Of a DNA stretch of 64,000 nt, positions 42,602 to 50,620 are shown piece after piece. The stretch covers positions 248,001 to 312,000 of the forward strand of contig CAZBED010000002.1 of the NCBI GenBank assembly GCA_964490845.1, in the 5' to 3' direction. Position 1 is the stretch's first letter, and each line of letters begins with the position of its first letter. The DNA comes from JADJSS01 sp964490845 (GTDB lineage Bacteria > Bacteroidota > Bacteroidia > Chitinophagales > JADIYW01). The position numbers and the translations under genes were made by a program. A model generated the notes under the pieces. It was given only the letters and a program-made list of their open reading frames with translations, searched no databases and was not told the DNA's origin.

Positions 42602-43666
42602 TTACAGTTTTATAAATTCCACTCTGCGGTTCAATGCCTTATTGGTCGCGTTGTCATTCGGTGCAATAGGTTGTTTTTCACCTTTGCCATCCGTTTCGAT
42701 TCGTGCAGCATCTATGCCGTAATTGTTCACCAGCGTATTTTTGACGGCTGCTCCGCGACGTTTGGATAAATCAAGATTGGAGGCATCGTCACCGTCGGAG
42801 TCGGTATGTCCCACGATTTTGATGCGTACCGCAGGATTTTCTTTCAGTACGTCGGCAATTTGTTTCAGTGTTCCTGCGGATTCAGGTTTTACCACATCTT
42901 TATTCACGTCGAAGTAAATACCATAGCTTACAAGTTTCCCTTCGGTAATCAACTTGCTGCGCATATCCGGTAATCCGGTAGCTACTCTGAAATTGCTGAT
43001 GAGCGGAGTACCATTGTCGAAGCGAACCATGTTGTAGGCATAATCAGGTGACATTGCCATCGGCACATCGAACAATTTGGTCTGGTCAACATACAATCGA
43101 ATTCTTTTTTTCTGTACCCAAATGGAGATGCGGTATTTCTGTCCTTCTTTCAATTTGGGTTCATATTCCATTCCTTTTATGTCCGGTGTACCGTTGCGGT
43201 AGTATGCGACATAATAATTATTGTAGCCGAAGGTGAATTTCACACCGGCATCGCCCGGGCGAGCAAGGCCATACATCAAATCTTTAGGTTTGCTGGTGCT
43301 TAAAACCAGAAAATTAAATTCCGTTGAGTTGTGCTTTTTCTCGAGCAGTTTCTGAGGTATAACGTCAAATTCAATGGTATAGTTTTCCGGCATTTTCAAT
43401 GGATCGGACAGGGTAGTGATGCCACGCGGGTTCGTTATCCTGAACCATCTTCCCTCCGCCATTGTCGTAGTCACTATTTCTCCGGAACCTGTGGTATTCC
43501 AGAAAACCGGAAAATCCCCGATATTTTCTGAAGTGAAATCATCGAAGAAAATTACTTTTTCTCCGGCGATAAAATCATATTTAGACGATATGGTGGGTTC
43601 CGTCTGTGCCGTAGCGAAGAAAGGTACTGCTAATACCAATTTTAAAAGGTTGCTTCGTAAGATCAT
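42602..43666 (-). CDS. OmpA family protein with LamG-like N-terminal domain
   Basis: A 354-residue protein: signal peptide (ILRSNLLKLVLAVPFFATAQ), an N-terminal jelly-roll domain (residues about 35-225) with LamG/concanavalin-like strands (VIFFDDFTSENIGDFP, YTIEFDVIPQ, RIRLYVDQTKLFDVPM), and a C-terminal OmpA domain (IYFDVNKDVVKPES, IKIVGHTDSDGDDASN, LDLSKRRGAAVKNTL, NRRVEFIKL) that binds peptidoglycan. It likely links a carbohydrate- or surface-binding module to the cell wall. A near-consensus -7 (TAACTTTA on the minus strand, 43681-43688) lies 14 bases before the ATG. Confidence 0.88.
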   Translation of the reverse strand: MILRSNLLKLVLAVPFFATAQTEPTISSKYDFIAGEKVIFFDDFTSENIGDFPVFWNTTGSGEIVTTTMAEGRWFRITNPRGITTLSDPLKMPENYTIEFDVIPQKLLEKKHNSTEFNFLVLSTSKPKDLMYGLARPGDAGVKFTFGYNNYYVAYYRNGTPDIKGMEYEPKLKEGQKYRISIWVQKKRIRLYVDQTKLFDVPMAMSPDYAYNMVRFDNGTPLISNFRVATGLPDMRSKLITEGKLVSYGIYFDVNKDVVKPESAGTLKQIADVLKENPAVRIKIVGHTDSDGDDASNLDLSKRRGAAVKNTLVNNYGIDAARIETDGKGEKQPIAPNDNATNKALNRRVEFIKL

Positions 43667-43948
43667 GTTTTCATTTTTTGTAAAGTTAGCAAGGATTTAG
43701 CCAGGGAGTGATGACAGAAACGGCAGACAGACATGATTTTAATCATGGATTTTCCGGAATGTTTTTGTTAGATAAAAATAGTAAAAACCCCATTGGTTTA
43801 GGAGATTAGTGAGACAATCTTTGTTTCTTTTTATTGCCAAGAAAAAAGTACAATCACTTTGATGAAATTGAAATGGATTTGTTCAATCACCTTTTAATAG
43901 ATTCGTATAATTCGTGGCATTTCTTATCTTTAACCAAAATTTTACGGA

Positions 43949-45175
43949 ATGGCCAACGGCAACGACTCGCCTTTAAAGAAAACGTGGATTCGCTTATTGA
44001 AAAATAAGCCTGCTATCATTAGTCTGGCGGTGATTGTCATAGCGATGGTACTAGCCATTATAGGTCCGAGTATTGCCCCGGATAAAACACCCGATGCGGA
44101 TGATCAGGTATTGGAGCTCGCCAATGTGAATCCGGGCTTTCAGGTAAAAATGTTGCTCGTGCAGAAAAACAGGGAAGAAAGAAACCCTTCTTTTTTCAGC
44201 CGTCTGTTGTTTGGCAGGGACAACCCGAACCAAATGATTCCGATTGTATCTTACACGTTTGACGATAGTGCTAATATTGTGCTGCAGACCTATGAAGGTG
44301 AAGGGCGTACAGAGCAGAAAAAGCTCTTGCAGATTGCGGATGTGACCAATGCCTTATCCATTACCAAACCTGAAATAGTGGTCAATGGCGACAAAGCCGT
44401 TTTCACCACGTTTGATGAGAAACAACAGACAGCGTCCATCGCGGAACTGAAAAAAGATATTGAGCAGAACAGAATAATTACCAAAACCTACCATTTGGGA
44501 ACGGACGGCTACGGACGGGACATCCTGAGCCGCCTGCTATTCGGGGTACGGGTATCGTTATCCGTTGGCCTGGTGGCAGTGCTGATTTCCCTGACGATAG
44601 GCATCTTTATGGGAAGTGTGGCCGGATTTTTCCGTGGCTGGGTCGATAATATTATTATGTGGTTCATCAATGTCATTTGGGCGATACCGACCATCCTGCT
44701 GGCGATGGCCATTCGTTTTGCTATCGGAGATAAGATTCCTTCTTTCCTCGCCATCTTTATTGCGGTAGGTTTGTCCATGTGGGTGGAGGTAGCTCGTATT
44801 GTGCGCGGACAAGTGCTGTCCGTCCGTGAAATGGAGTATATACAGGCGGCAAGAGGACTGGGCTATAACAATGTCCGTATTATCATCAAACACATTTTGC
44901 CGAATATTATCGGCCCCATCATGGTGATTGCTGCTTCGGATTTCGCTTCTGCTATATTAATAGAAGCCGGTTTGAGTTTTGTAGGCATTGGGGTAAAACC
45001 ACCTACGCCCAGCTGGGGTACCATGCTGAACGACCACAGGGCTTATTTATTAACACCCGGCAAGGCTTTTCTGGCAATGGCACCCGGAATATGCATTATG
45101 ATAATGGTATTGGCATTCAATCTGTTAGGAAATGGATTGAGAGACGCCTTCGATGTTAAAGGCAAAACAGTTTAG
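43949..45175 (+). CDS. OppC/DppC-type ABC transporter permease
   Basis: A 408-residue permease of the peptide/nickel-transporter family. It starts with a membrane helix (PAIISLAVIVIAMVLAIIGP), followed by an unusually long extracytoplasmic insert of about 130 residues, then GTDGYGRDILSRLLFGVRVS and five helices with the EAA-type loop YIQAARGLGYNNVRIIIKHI that contacts the ATPase. The C-terminal part (GIGVKPPTPSWGTMLNDHRAY) is typical. Such permeases need a second permease (OppB type) and ATPases; none lies nearby. A near-consensus -7 (TATCTTTA, about 43928) precedes the ATG. Substrate unknown. Confidence 0.9.
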   Translation: MANGNDSPLKKTWIRLLKNKPAIISLAVIVIAMVLAIIGPSIAPDKTPDADDQVLELANVNPGFQVKMLLVQKNREERNPSFFSRLLFGRDNPNQMIPIVSYTFDDSANIVLQTYEGEGRTEQKKLLQIADVTNALSITKPEIVVNGDKAVFTTFDEKQQTASIAELKKDIEQNRIITKTYHLGTDGYGRDILSRLLFGVRVSLSVGLVAVLISLTIGIFMGSVAGFFRGWVDNIIMWFINVIWAIPTILLAMAIRFAIGDKIPSFLAIFIAVGLSMWVEVARIVRGQVLSVREMEYIQAARGLGYNNVRIIIKHILPNIIGPIMVIAASDFASAILIEAGLSFVGIGVKPPTPSWGTMLNDHRAYLLTPGKAFLAMAPGICIMIMVLAFNLLGNGLRDAFDVKGKTV

Positions 45176-45293
45176 GGTATCTGACAGATAATCAGCTGTT
45201 TATATTTTCTTATGGTTAATCCAAACAAGTACGGATAATTAGTTGACGAAGGTTAACAAATCGTTGAACTTGAAATGTATCTTGTGTGTTTTA

Positions 45294-45324
45294 TTGGTGT
45301 AATTGAGTTATATCCTTATTTTTG
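45294..45324 (+). promoter_or_regulatory. Candidate promoter of psd (-33 TTG, -7 TATTTTTG)
   Basis: TTG at 45294-45296 and TATTTTTG at 45317-45324 are 20 bases apart, fitting the Bacteroidota spacing. The leader to the ATG at 45378 would be about 50 bases. Confidence 0.6.
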
Positions 45325-45377
45325 GGTATTGATTCAACGTGGAGTCGGATTAGAATTGCTAACGAAAAATTGAAAAG

Positions 45378-46046
45378 ATGAGAAGAACGTATATTCATAA
45401 AGAAGGCTGGAAGATTGTGCTGACTGTTTTTTTTGTTGTATTGCTCATAAACCTTCTTACGAATTATGTCATACATGCCGGTAACACGGTGAGTTGGGTG
45501 GTATTTATTATAACCTTTTCTGTTTTTTGTTTTGTCACTTATTTCTTTCGCAATCCACGCAGACACATTATCACGGATGACGATAAAATCATTTGTCCGG
45601 CAGACGGCAAAGTGGTGGTAATAGAAGAGGTGTATGAACCGGAATATTTTGAAGATAAGCGTCTGCAGGTTTCCGTCTTCATGTCGCCGAACAATGTGCA
45701 TGTAAATCGAGCCCCTATAGCTGGAGAAGTGAAATACTCCAAATACCACGATGGAAAATACCTGGTGGCATGGCATCCAAAATCCTCCACTGAAAATGAA
45801 CGTACTTCTTTAGTTATTGATAACGGTACTATTGATGTCCTGGTCAGGCAGATTGCCGGAAAGGTGGCGCGCCGTATTGTTTATTATCTGGAGGAAGGGG
45901 ATACTATAGAACAAGGCGCTGATTTCGGGTTTATTAAATTTGGTTCGAGGGTGGATTTATTCCTGCCACTCGATACCAAAATCAATGTTCACCTCGGTCA
46001 AAAGGTAAAAGGCGGTATTACCGTTATCGGTGAACTGGGAAAATAA
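45378..46046 (+). CDS. psd: Phosphatidylserine decarboxylase
   Basis: A 222-residue proenzyme of the short PSD type that converts phosphatidylserine to phosphatidylethanolamine in the inner membrane. Seen: two N-terminal helices (KIVLTVFFVVLLINLLTNYV and WVVFIITFSVFCFVTYFF), the FRNPRR motif, IICPADGKVV, MSPNNVHVNRAPIAG, and the self-cleavage site FGSRVD, where Gly189-Ser190 would split to give the pyruvoyl-containing subunit. The stop converges on the GT39-like gene with 11 bases between. Its own promoter is at 45294-45324. Confidence 0.93.
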   Translation: MRRTYIHKEGWKIVLTVFFVVLLINLLTNYVIHAGNTVSWVVFIITFSVFCFVTYFFRNPRRHIITDDDKIICPADGKVVVIEEVYEPEYFEDKRLQVSVFMSPNNVHVNRAPIAGEVKYSKYHDGKYLVAWHPKSSTENERTSLVIDNGTIDVLVRQIAGKVARRIVYYLEEGDTIEQGADFGFIKFGSRVDLFLPLDTKINVHLGQKVKGGITVIGELGK

Positions 46047-46057
46047 TGTTTCTTCTT

Positions 46058-47506
46058 TTATTTTAATTTATACAGCGTATAGCCGTGAAAATTTCCAATG
46101 CTGTCTTTCAGCCACGAAGAAAGTAGTTTGTCTTTTTTCCACATATCGTTTCCCAACAATAAAAAGTCGGATTTCTGTTCGATAAGAACAGACGAATAGC
46201 CATTGAATTCCGTGAATCCTTTTCGCTTCAGTAGACAGAGCGACTTGTTGGGTGAATCATCCGGAAGCGACAGGATTGTTTTATTATATGTAACATTATG
46301 AGTTATTAAGAAATCCTGCATATCGCTCGATGCAAGATAACCGTTAGAGAAGCTGTCCCTGAGTTTCTCCGCAACAAAGTGCCGGCAGAAAAGAATATTA
46401 GGGATTAAGAGGAGGAATAACAGCAGATGTGAAAATATGTTCTCTGCGTGAAAACGGTTATATATTTTTAACACGCCGATAAGTGCGAACAGAACAAAAA
46501 CATAAAAAACGGTATAATAATATTCGTGACCAATCATTTTTTGATAAAAAAGCAGGATATATAACAGTGTTAGCAGAAAGGAAGAGAGGATAATACGCCT
46601 CAAATCCTTTTCCAGTTTTTTTCTGTACTTAAGCAGCAAATAAACGGAAACTATCAGAAGCAGGGAAGTGGGCCGCCAGAAGTAATTCTTGCTGAGCGCT
46701 ACTGTCATTCTCCAAATACCCAGCCCGATATCATGATAACTTAAGCTCCAGACAGGAGTGATATGTAGACAATAATAGCTGTCATGATAAAAATTGTTGT
46801 AGGACCTGGCATAGTAATACCAAAGCAGAACCGGAACACAAAATAAACTGCTGAGCATCAGCTTTGCTTTGGTTTGAGGAATACCGGTATTGAAGAGGAG
46901 CAAAAAGACTATGCAAAAATTTATTGCCTGACTCGCCTTCAGCAAAGATCCAAGTGTAAAGAAGCAAAGCGCAGGAATTATCCATCCCAATTGTCTTTTT
47001 TGGTAGACGGCTAAGAATATCGCCCATCCGATAAAAGAGGCACTTAATGCCGGAACGTCACTTAAAAAATTATTCCCGTAAAATACCAATAGCGGCGAAG
47101 TAAATAGCAGCAATGTGCAAAGAATGGACAACAGTTGTCGCCGCAAAAAATGGAATGCAATAAGATAAGTGGATAGCAGCCCTGCCATAAACAAAAGTGT
47201 GTGGAGGATGCGCAGTGTCATAGCGGTATTGCTGAAACAGGACGCGACATAATAAAAGAGTGGAAATTCTCCCGCTACTCTTCCGTCATCAGATTGCAGG
47301 TTGTATGTTCCCGGCTGAAGGAAGGGAAAATGGAATTGACGGTAATTTTGTGCCATAGCCAGACAATCAGCCTGCCGCCAAATATGTGAACCCTGCGGCA
47401 ACAACTGCCAGATGTGCGGATATCCGTAAACAAACGCAAGGCCCAAGAGGCATATCACCAAAATCAGAAAACCGGGCAGACGTGTATTCACAGGGTGAAA
47501 ATACAA
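46058..47506 (-). CDS. GT39-like membrane glycosyltransferase
   Basis: A 482-residue polytopic protein (about ten or eleven predicted helices). The N-terminal region after the first helix has HIWRQADCLAMAQNYRQF, which resembles the conserved Asp-containing loop of PMT/ArnT (GT39 and related GT-C) transferases, with GEFPLFYYVASCF as the second conserved part. GT-C enzymes use polyprenyl-phosphate sugars to glycosylate proteins or lipids on the outer face of the membrane. The frame opens with TTG at 47506; a GTG at 47491 is an equal alternative. No partner glycosylation genes are adjacent. Confidence 0.75.
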   Translation of the reverse strand: MYFHPVNTRLPGFLILVICLLGLAFVYGYPHIWQLLPQGSHIWRQADCLAMAQNYRQFHFPFLQPGTYNLQSDDGRVAGEFPLFYYVASCFSNTAMTLRILHTLLFMAGLLSTYLIAFHFLRRQLLSILCTLLLFTSPLLVFYGNNFLSDVPALSASFIGWAIFLAVYQKRQLGWIIPALCFFTLGSLLKASQAINFCIVFLLLFNTGIPQTKAKLMLSSLFCVPVLLWYYYARSYNNFYHDSYYCLHITPVWSLSYHDIGLGIWRMTVALSKNYFWRPTSLLLIVSVYLLLKYRKKLEKDLRRIILSSFLLTLLYILLFYQKMIGHEYYYTVFYVFVLFALIGVLKIYNRFHAENIFSHLLLFLLLIPNILFCRHFVAEKLRDSFSNGYLASSDMQDFLITHNVTYNKTILSLPDDSPNKSLCLLKRKGFTEFNGYSSVLIEQKSDFLLLGNDMWKKDKLLSSWLKDSIGNFHGYTLYKLK

Positions 47507-47530
47507 TTTTAAGCAGAAACAGAGGTTATA

Positions 47531-48724
47531 TCATTCCTTTAGTATCTCTACCTGCTTTTCTTTGTTCGCAATGATTTGAGGAATACCTTTGAATTCACCA
47601 ACTTTACCTTTCACACAAATCGTTTTTCCCTGCAGGTATTCTTCCGGTTTGTAGGAGAAGTTTGTCCGGTCATTTCCAAAAATCATCAGGGTAAATACCT
47701 GCTCGGGATATTTCTTATCCAGATTGATATAGGTCGGATTGGTTTTTCCGTTATCACTGTATTTAGTGCTGATTACTTTGCCGCAAACACAGGCATCTTT
47801 GCCTATATACTCTTTCGCCTGTAGGGTATTGATCTTTCCTTTCCCGTACTCTTTGGGGGCGAACTGGGAGGCTTTCAGTTGTTTATAATAATTTTTATCA
47901 AAAGCCAATAAATCGTGCTGCGCCTCTAAACTGTTTTCGAGGCTGTCATTCAGATTCGGAAAAAAGTCTATACCCGTCAATTTTTCAATACTGTCAATAC
48001 TCACCGTATGTTTTTCCAGTTCATACGGTACATCTTTATTCGGATAGATAAATGCGATGGCTTTGTATACCGGCGGATAATAATCCAGCACAATCTTATA
48101 TAGATACTCGGGTATCGATACTTTTTTTGAGCCTTGCGGAATCTTGGGCAGGCTGTCATGCAAAACCGGACCGGTTACCACAATCAGCTCATTATTATCA
48201 ATCGCCCACTCCCGTACCTGCATTTCGAGTTTATTCCAGGAGCCCTGATTGAGCAGATGGTTTTGGGGGACGATATTGGAATAATAGTAAGATTCGCTGA
48301 GCGCTTTTTTGCTCCATTTGAAATCGGCGGAAGCGGCGAGATGCCCCCTGTCAAAACCGCTCATCCAGTAGTCGGACGAATCCGACATGCCCTGTTTAAT
48401 CAACGGATCCGGCCTGAAATCATTGGTGCGGGTTTGATTGCCGTAGAGAATGTCTTTGGGAATAACATGCACTACATAATTCGGTTGACGGTGTGCAGGA
48501 TTATAGCTCGATATAAAGCCCGTATGCTTAACCAACAATTCGTCTTTCATGGGTACAGCCCGGCCAACGGAATCTAATAAATGCTGTATGTAAATTAGTT
48601 TAGATGTTTCCAGCGTTTTGAAAATTTCTTTCTGTGCCTGATAAGAAAGGGTGTCCTCACTATAAGCATCCTGCACAAAAAATGCAGTGGCCACTATCCA
48701 TAAAAACGCAGTTAATATTTTCAT
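47531..48724 (-). CDS. Secreted DNA/RNA non-specific endonuclease with C-terminal OB-fold domain
   Basis: A 397-residue protein with a signal peptide (MKILTAFLWIVATAFFVQDA). The NUC1/EndA-type catalytic domain (roughly residues 50-290) has the DRGH motif in SGFDRGHLAASADF (His128 as general base) and the metal-binding NQGSWNKLE segment, as in Serratia nuclease. The last 80 residues form an OB-fold-like domain (EYIGKDACVCGKVIS, TYINLDKKYP, YLQGKTICVKGKVGEF) with the same pattern as the stand-alone secreted protein at 58390-58806. It would degrade extracellular nucleic acid. The ATG at 48724 is chosen over the open frame to 48808 because it starts the signal peptide. Confidence 0.9.
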   Translation of the reverse strand: MKILTAFLWIVATAFFVQDAYSEDTLSYQAQKEIFKTLETSKLIYIQHLLDSVGRAVPMKDELLVKHTGFISSYNPAHRQPNYVVHVIPKDILYGNQTRTNDFRPDPLIKQGMSDSSDYWMSGFDRGHLAASADFKWSKKALSESYYYSNIVPQNHLLNQGSWNKLEMQVREWAIDNNELIVVTGPVLHDSLPKIPQGSKKVSIPEYLYKIVLDYYPPVYKAIAFIYPNKDVPYELEKHTVSIDSIEKLTGIDFFPNLNDSLENSLEAQHDLLAFDKNYYKQLKASQFAPKEYGKGKINTLQAKEYIGKDACVCGKVISTKYSDNGKTNPTYINLDKKYPEQVFTLMIFGNDRTNFSYKPEEYLQGKTICVKGKVGEFKGIPQIIANKEKQVEILKE

Positions 48725-48775
48725 TCTATAAATATATGAATACCCGGTAAATTTTTTAATACGTAAGCAGTAAAA

Positions 48776-48805
48776 CAAAAAACGAGCCATAAAATTGACT
48801 CGTTT
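48776..48805 (-). terminator. Rho-independent terminator of the acyl-CoA synthetase pair
   Basis: On the minus strand AAACGAGTCA pairs with TGGCTCGTTT (one G-T pair) around a six-base loop, followed by a short T-run. It lies 45 bases after the stop of the downstream synthetase gene. Confidence 0.75.
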
Positions 48806-48850
48806 CATTATTTTTTGCTATCGGATTAGTAAACAAGAATCTCGAAACTG

Positions 48851-50620
48851 TTAATCGTTGTATATCGCTTCGATTTCTTTGTGATACGTTTCATTGATAA
48901 CCTTTCGTTTCAGTTTCATCGTCGGTGTCAACTCGCCGGTTTCTGGTGTCCATTCTGCTTTCAGCAGTTTGAATTTTTTGATTTGTTCGATGTGGCTGAA
49001 ATTCGGATTCAGTTCATCTACGATACTCTGATATTTTGCAGTCACTTTAGGATGTGCAATCAGTTCTTCTCTGGATGAGAAAGTGATGCCGTTTTCAGCG
49101 GCGAACTGCTCCAGTACCGCAAACGCAGGAACGATTAAGGCTGAAACAAATTTTTTGCTTTCACCAACAACCATAATCTGTTCAATAAAGAAGTTTTCCC
49201 GGAACTTGCTTTCAATCGGTGCCGGGGCTACATATTTTCCGCCCGAGGTTTTTAAGAGTTCTTTCTTGCGGTCGGTAATTTTCAAAAATTTATTACCGGC
49301 ATTATTGGTAACAAAAGTACCTACATCCCCGGTGGAGAACCATCCGTCTTCCGTCAATACTTCTCTGGTCTTTTCCGGCTCTTTGTAATACCCCATCATA
49401 ATGTTCGGGCCTTTGGCAATGATTTCCCCGTCCTCTGCGATTTTGATTTCCACATCTTTAATCGGCATTCCCACCGTACCCAGCATGGCGCCGCCTTCCA
49501 CGAATCGGTTAAAGGTCAGTACAGGGGAGGTCTCCGTTAAGCCATAGCCTTCGCGAATCGGTATGCCGGCTGCGGAAAATACGCGTGCCATTTTCAACGG
49601 GCAGGCTGCAGAACCTGTGACGATACCGAGTATGCGTCCGCCCAAACCTTCTCTCCATTTGGAGAAAATGAGTTTGTCCGCAATTTTAAAGGTAAAAGAG
49701 GGCTTCTGGTCGTAATCATATTTGTCAGCGAGTTCCAGTGCCCAGAAAAATAATTTCTTTTTGATGCCGGTTAATGCCAGTCCCTTGTTCACGATGCCTT
49801 CATAGACTTTTTCCAGTAAGCGTGGAACGGTAGTGAAAAAGTGAGGACGAACAGTACCTAATTTATCTTTCAACGTATCAATATCGGAGTAGTATACATT
49901 CGCTCCGGCATGCAGATAGGTATAGATGACCATTCTTTCAAAAATATGGCACAGCGGCAAAAAGCTCAGACAAGTATGTCCGGTTTGCAGCGGTAATTCC
50001 GCCCTTACGGTCAGTACATTGGAGACGATATTGTGGTGCGATAACATGACACCTTTAGGCGTTCCTGTTGTCCCGGAGGTGTAAATGAGGGTGGCTAAAT
50101 CGTTTGGATCCACGGTATCGCTGATAGCCTTGATTTGCGCAACATCGCCGCCTTCGCCCAGTTTCATGATTTCCTCGTAATTGCTGGCGCCTTCCACTTC
50201 TTCAAATGTGTAGATTCCCTGCAGGCTGGCCACTCTTTCTTTCAGATTTTTAACTTTGCTGAAAAGTTTGGCGTCTGACACGATGCAGATTTTTGCTTCC
50301 GCATGGTTCAGGATATATTCATAATCCGATTCGCTGATGGTAGGATACAGAGGGACGTTGATAGCGCCAATCTGTCCAATCCCCTGATCGCAGATATTCC
50401 ATTCCGTTCTGTTGGCGGAGGTCACCACAGCCACTTTGTCTCCTTTCTGAATGCCTAATTTCAGCAGTCCCAGGCTCATATTATTGGAGAGGGTCAATAA
50501 TTCATCGGTGCTAACTTTCCACCAAATACCATCTTTTATACTAGCCAGCGCGACCTGCTGAGGGTAATTTTCTTTTTGATAATGTAAAACGTCAAATAAT
50601 CTTTTAACTTCCATATGCAT
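48851..50620 (-). CDS. Long-chain acyl-CoA synthetase (FadD-like), second of a tandem pair
   Basis: A 589-residue AMP-forming acyl-CoA synthetase. Motifs: the P-loop-like YTSGTTGTPKGVMLSHHN, FLPLCHIFERM, EGYGLTETSPV, the Gly-Asp TGDVGTF and the catalytic-lysine region ITDRKKELLKTSGGKYVAP. It adenylates fatty acids and loads them on CoA for beta-oxidation or lipid synthesis. The ATG overlaps the upstream stop (TGATG), so the pair is translationally coupled; a nearby ATG two codons in (MEVKRLFD) is equally plausible. A hairpin terminator follows. The pair are paralogues. Confidence 0.93.
   Translation of the reverse strand: MHMEVKRLFDVLHYQKENYPQQVALASIKDGIWWKVSTDELLTLSNNMSLGLLKLGIQKGDKVAVVTSANRTEWNICDQGIGQIGAINVPLYPTISESDYEYILNHAEAKICIVSDAKLFSKVKNLKERVASLQGIYTFEEVEGASNYEEIMKLGEGGDVAQIKAISDTVDPNDLATLIYTSGTTGTPKGVMLSHHNIVSNVLTVRAELPLQTGHTCLSFLPLCHIFERMVIYTYLHAGANVYYSDIDTLKDKLGTVRPHFFTTVPRLLEKVYEGIVNKGLALTGIKKKLFFWALELADKYDYDQKPSFTFKIADKLIFSKWREGLGGRILGIVTGSAACPLKMARVFSAAGIPIREGYGLTETSPVLTFNRFVEGGAMLGTVGMPIKDVEIKIAEDGEIIAKGPNIMMGYYKEPEKTREVLTEDGWFSTGDVGTFVTNNAGNKFLKITDRKKELLKTSGGKYVAPAPIESKFRENFFIEQIMVVGESKKFVSALIVPAFAVLEQFAAENGITFSSREELIAHPKVTAKYQSIVDELNPNFSHIEQIKKFKLLKAEWTPETGELTPTMKLKRKVINETYHKEIEAIYND

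Noticed and set aside
43732..43747. CATGATT-TT-AATCATG dyad upstream of the OppC-type permease gene
   Set aside because: A seven-base arm palindrome in A/T-rich sequence about 200 bases from the gene start is easily expected by chance, and no regulator is adjacent.
45178..45190. TATCTGACAGATA dyad after the permease gene
   Set aside because: A six-base arm with a one-base loop and no T-run is too weak to call a terminator or operator.
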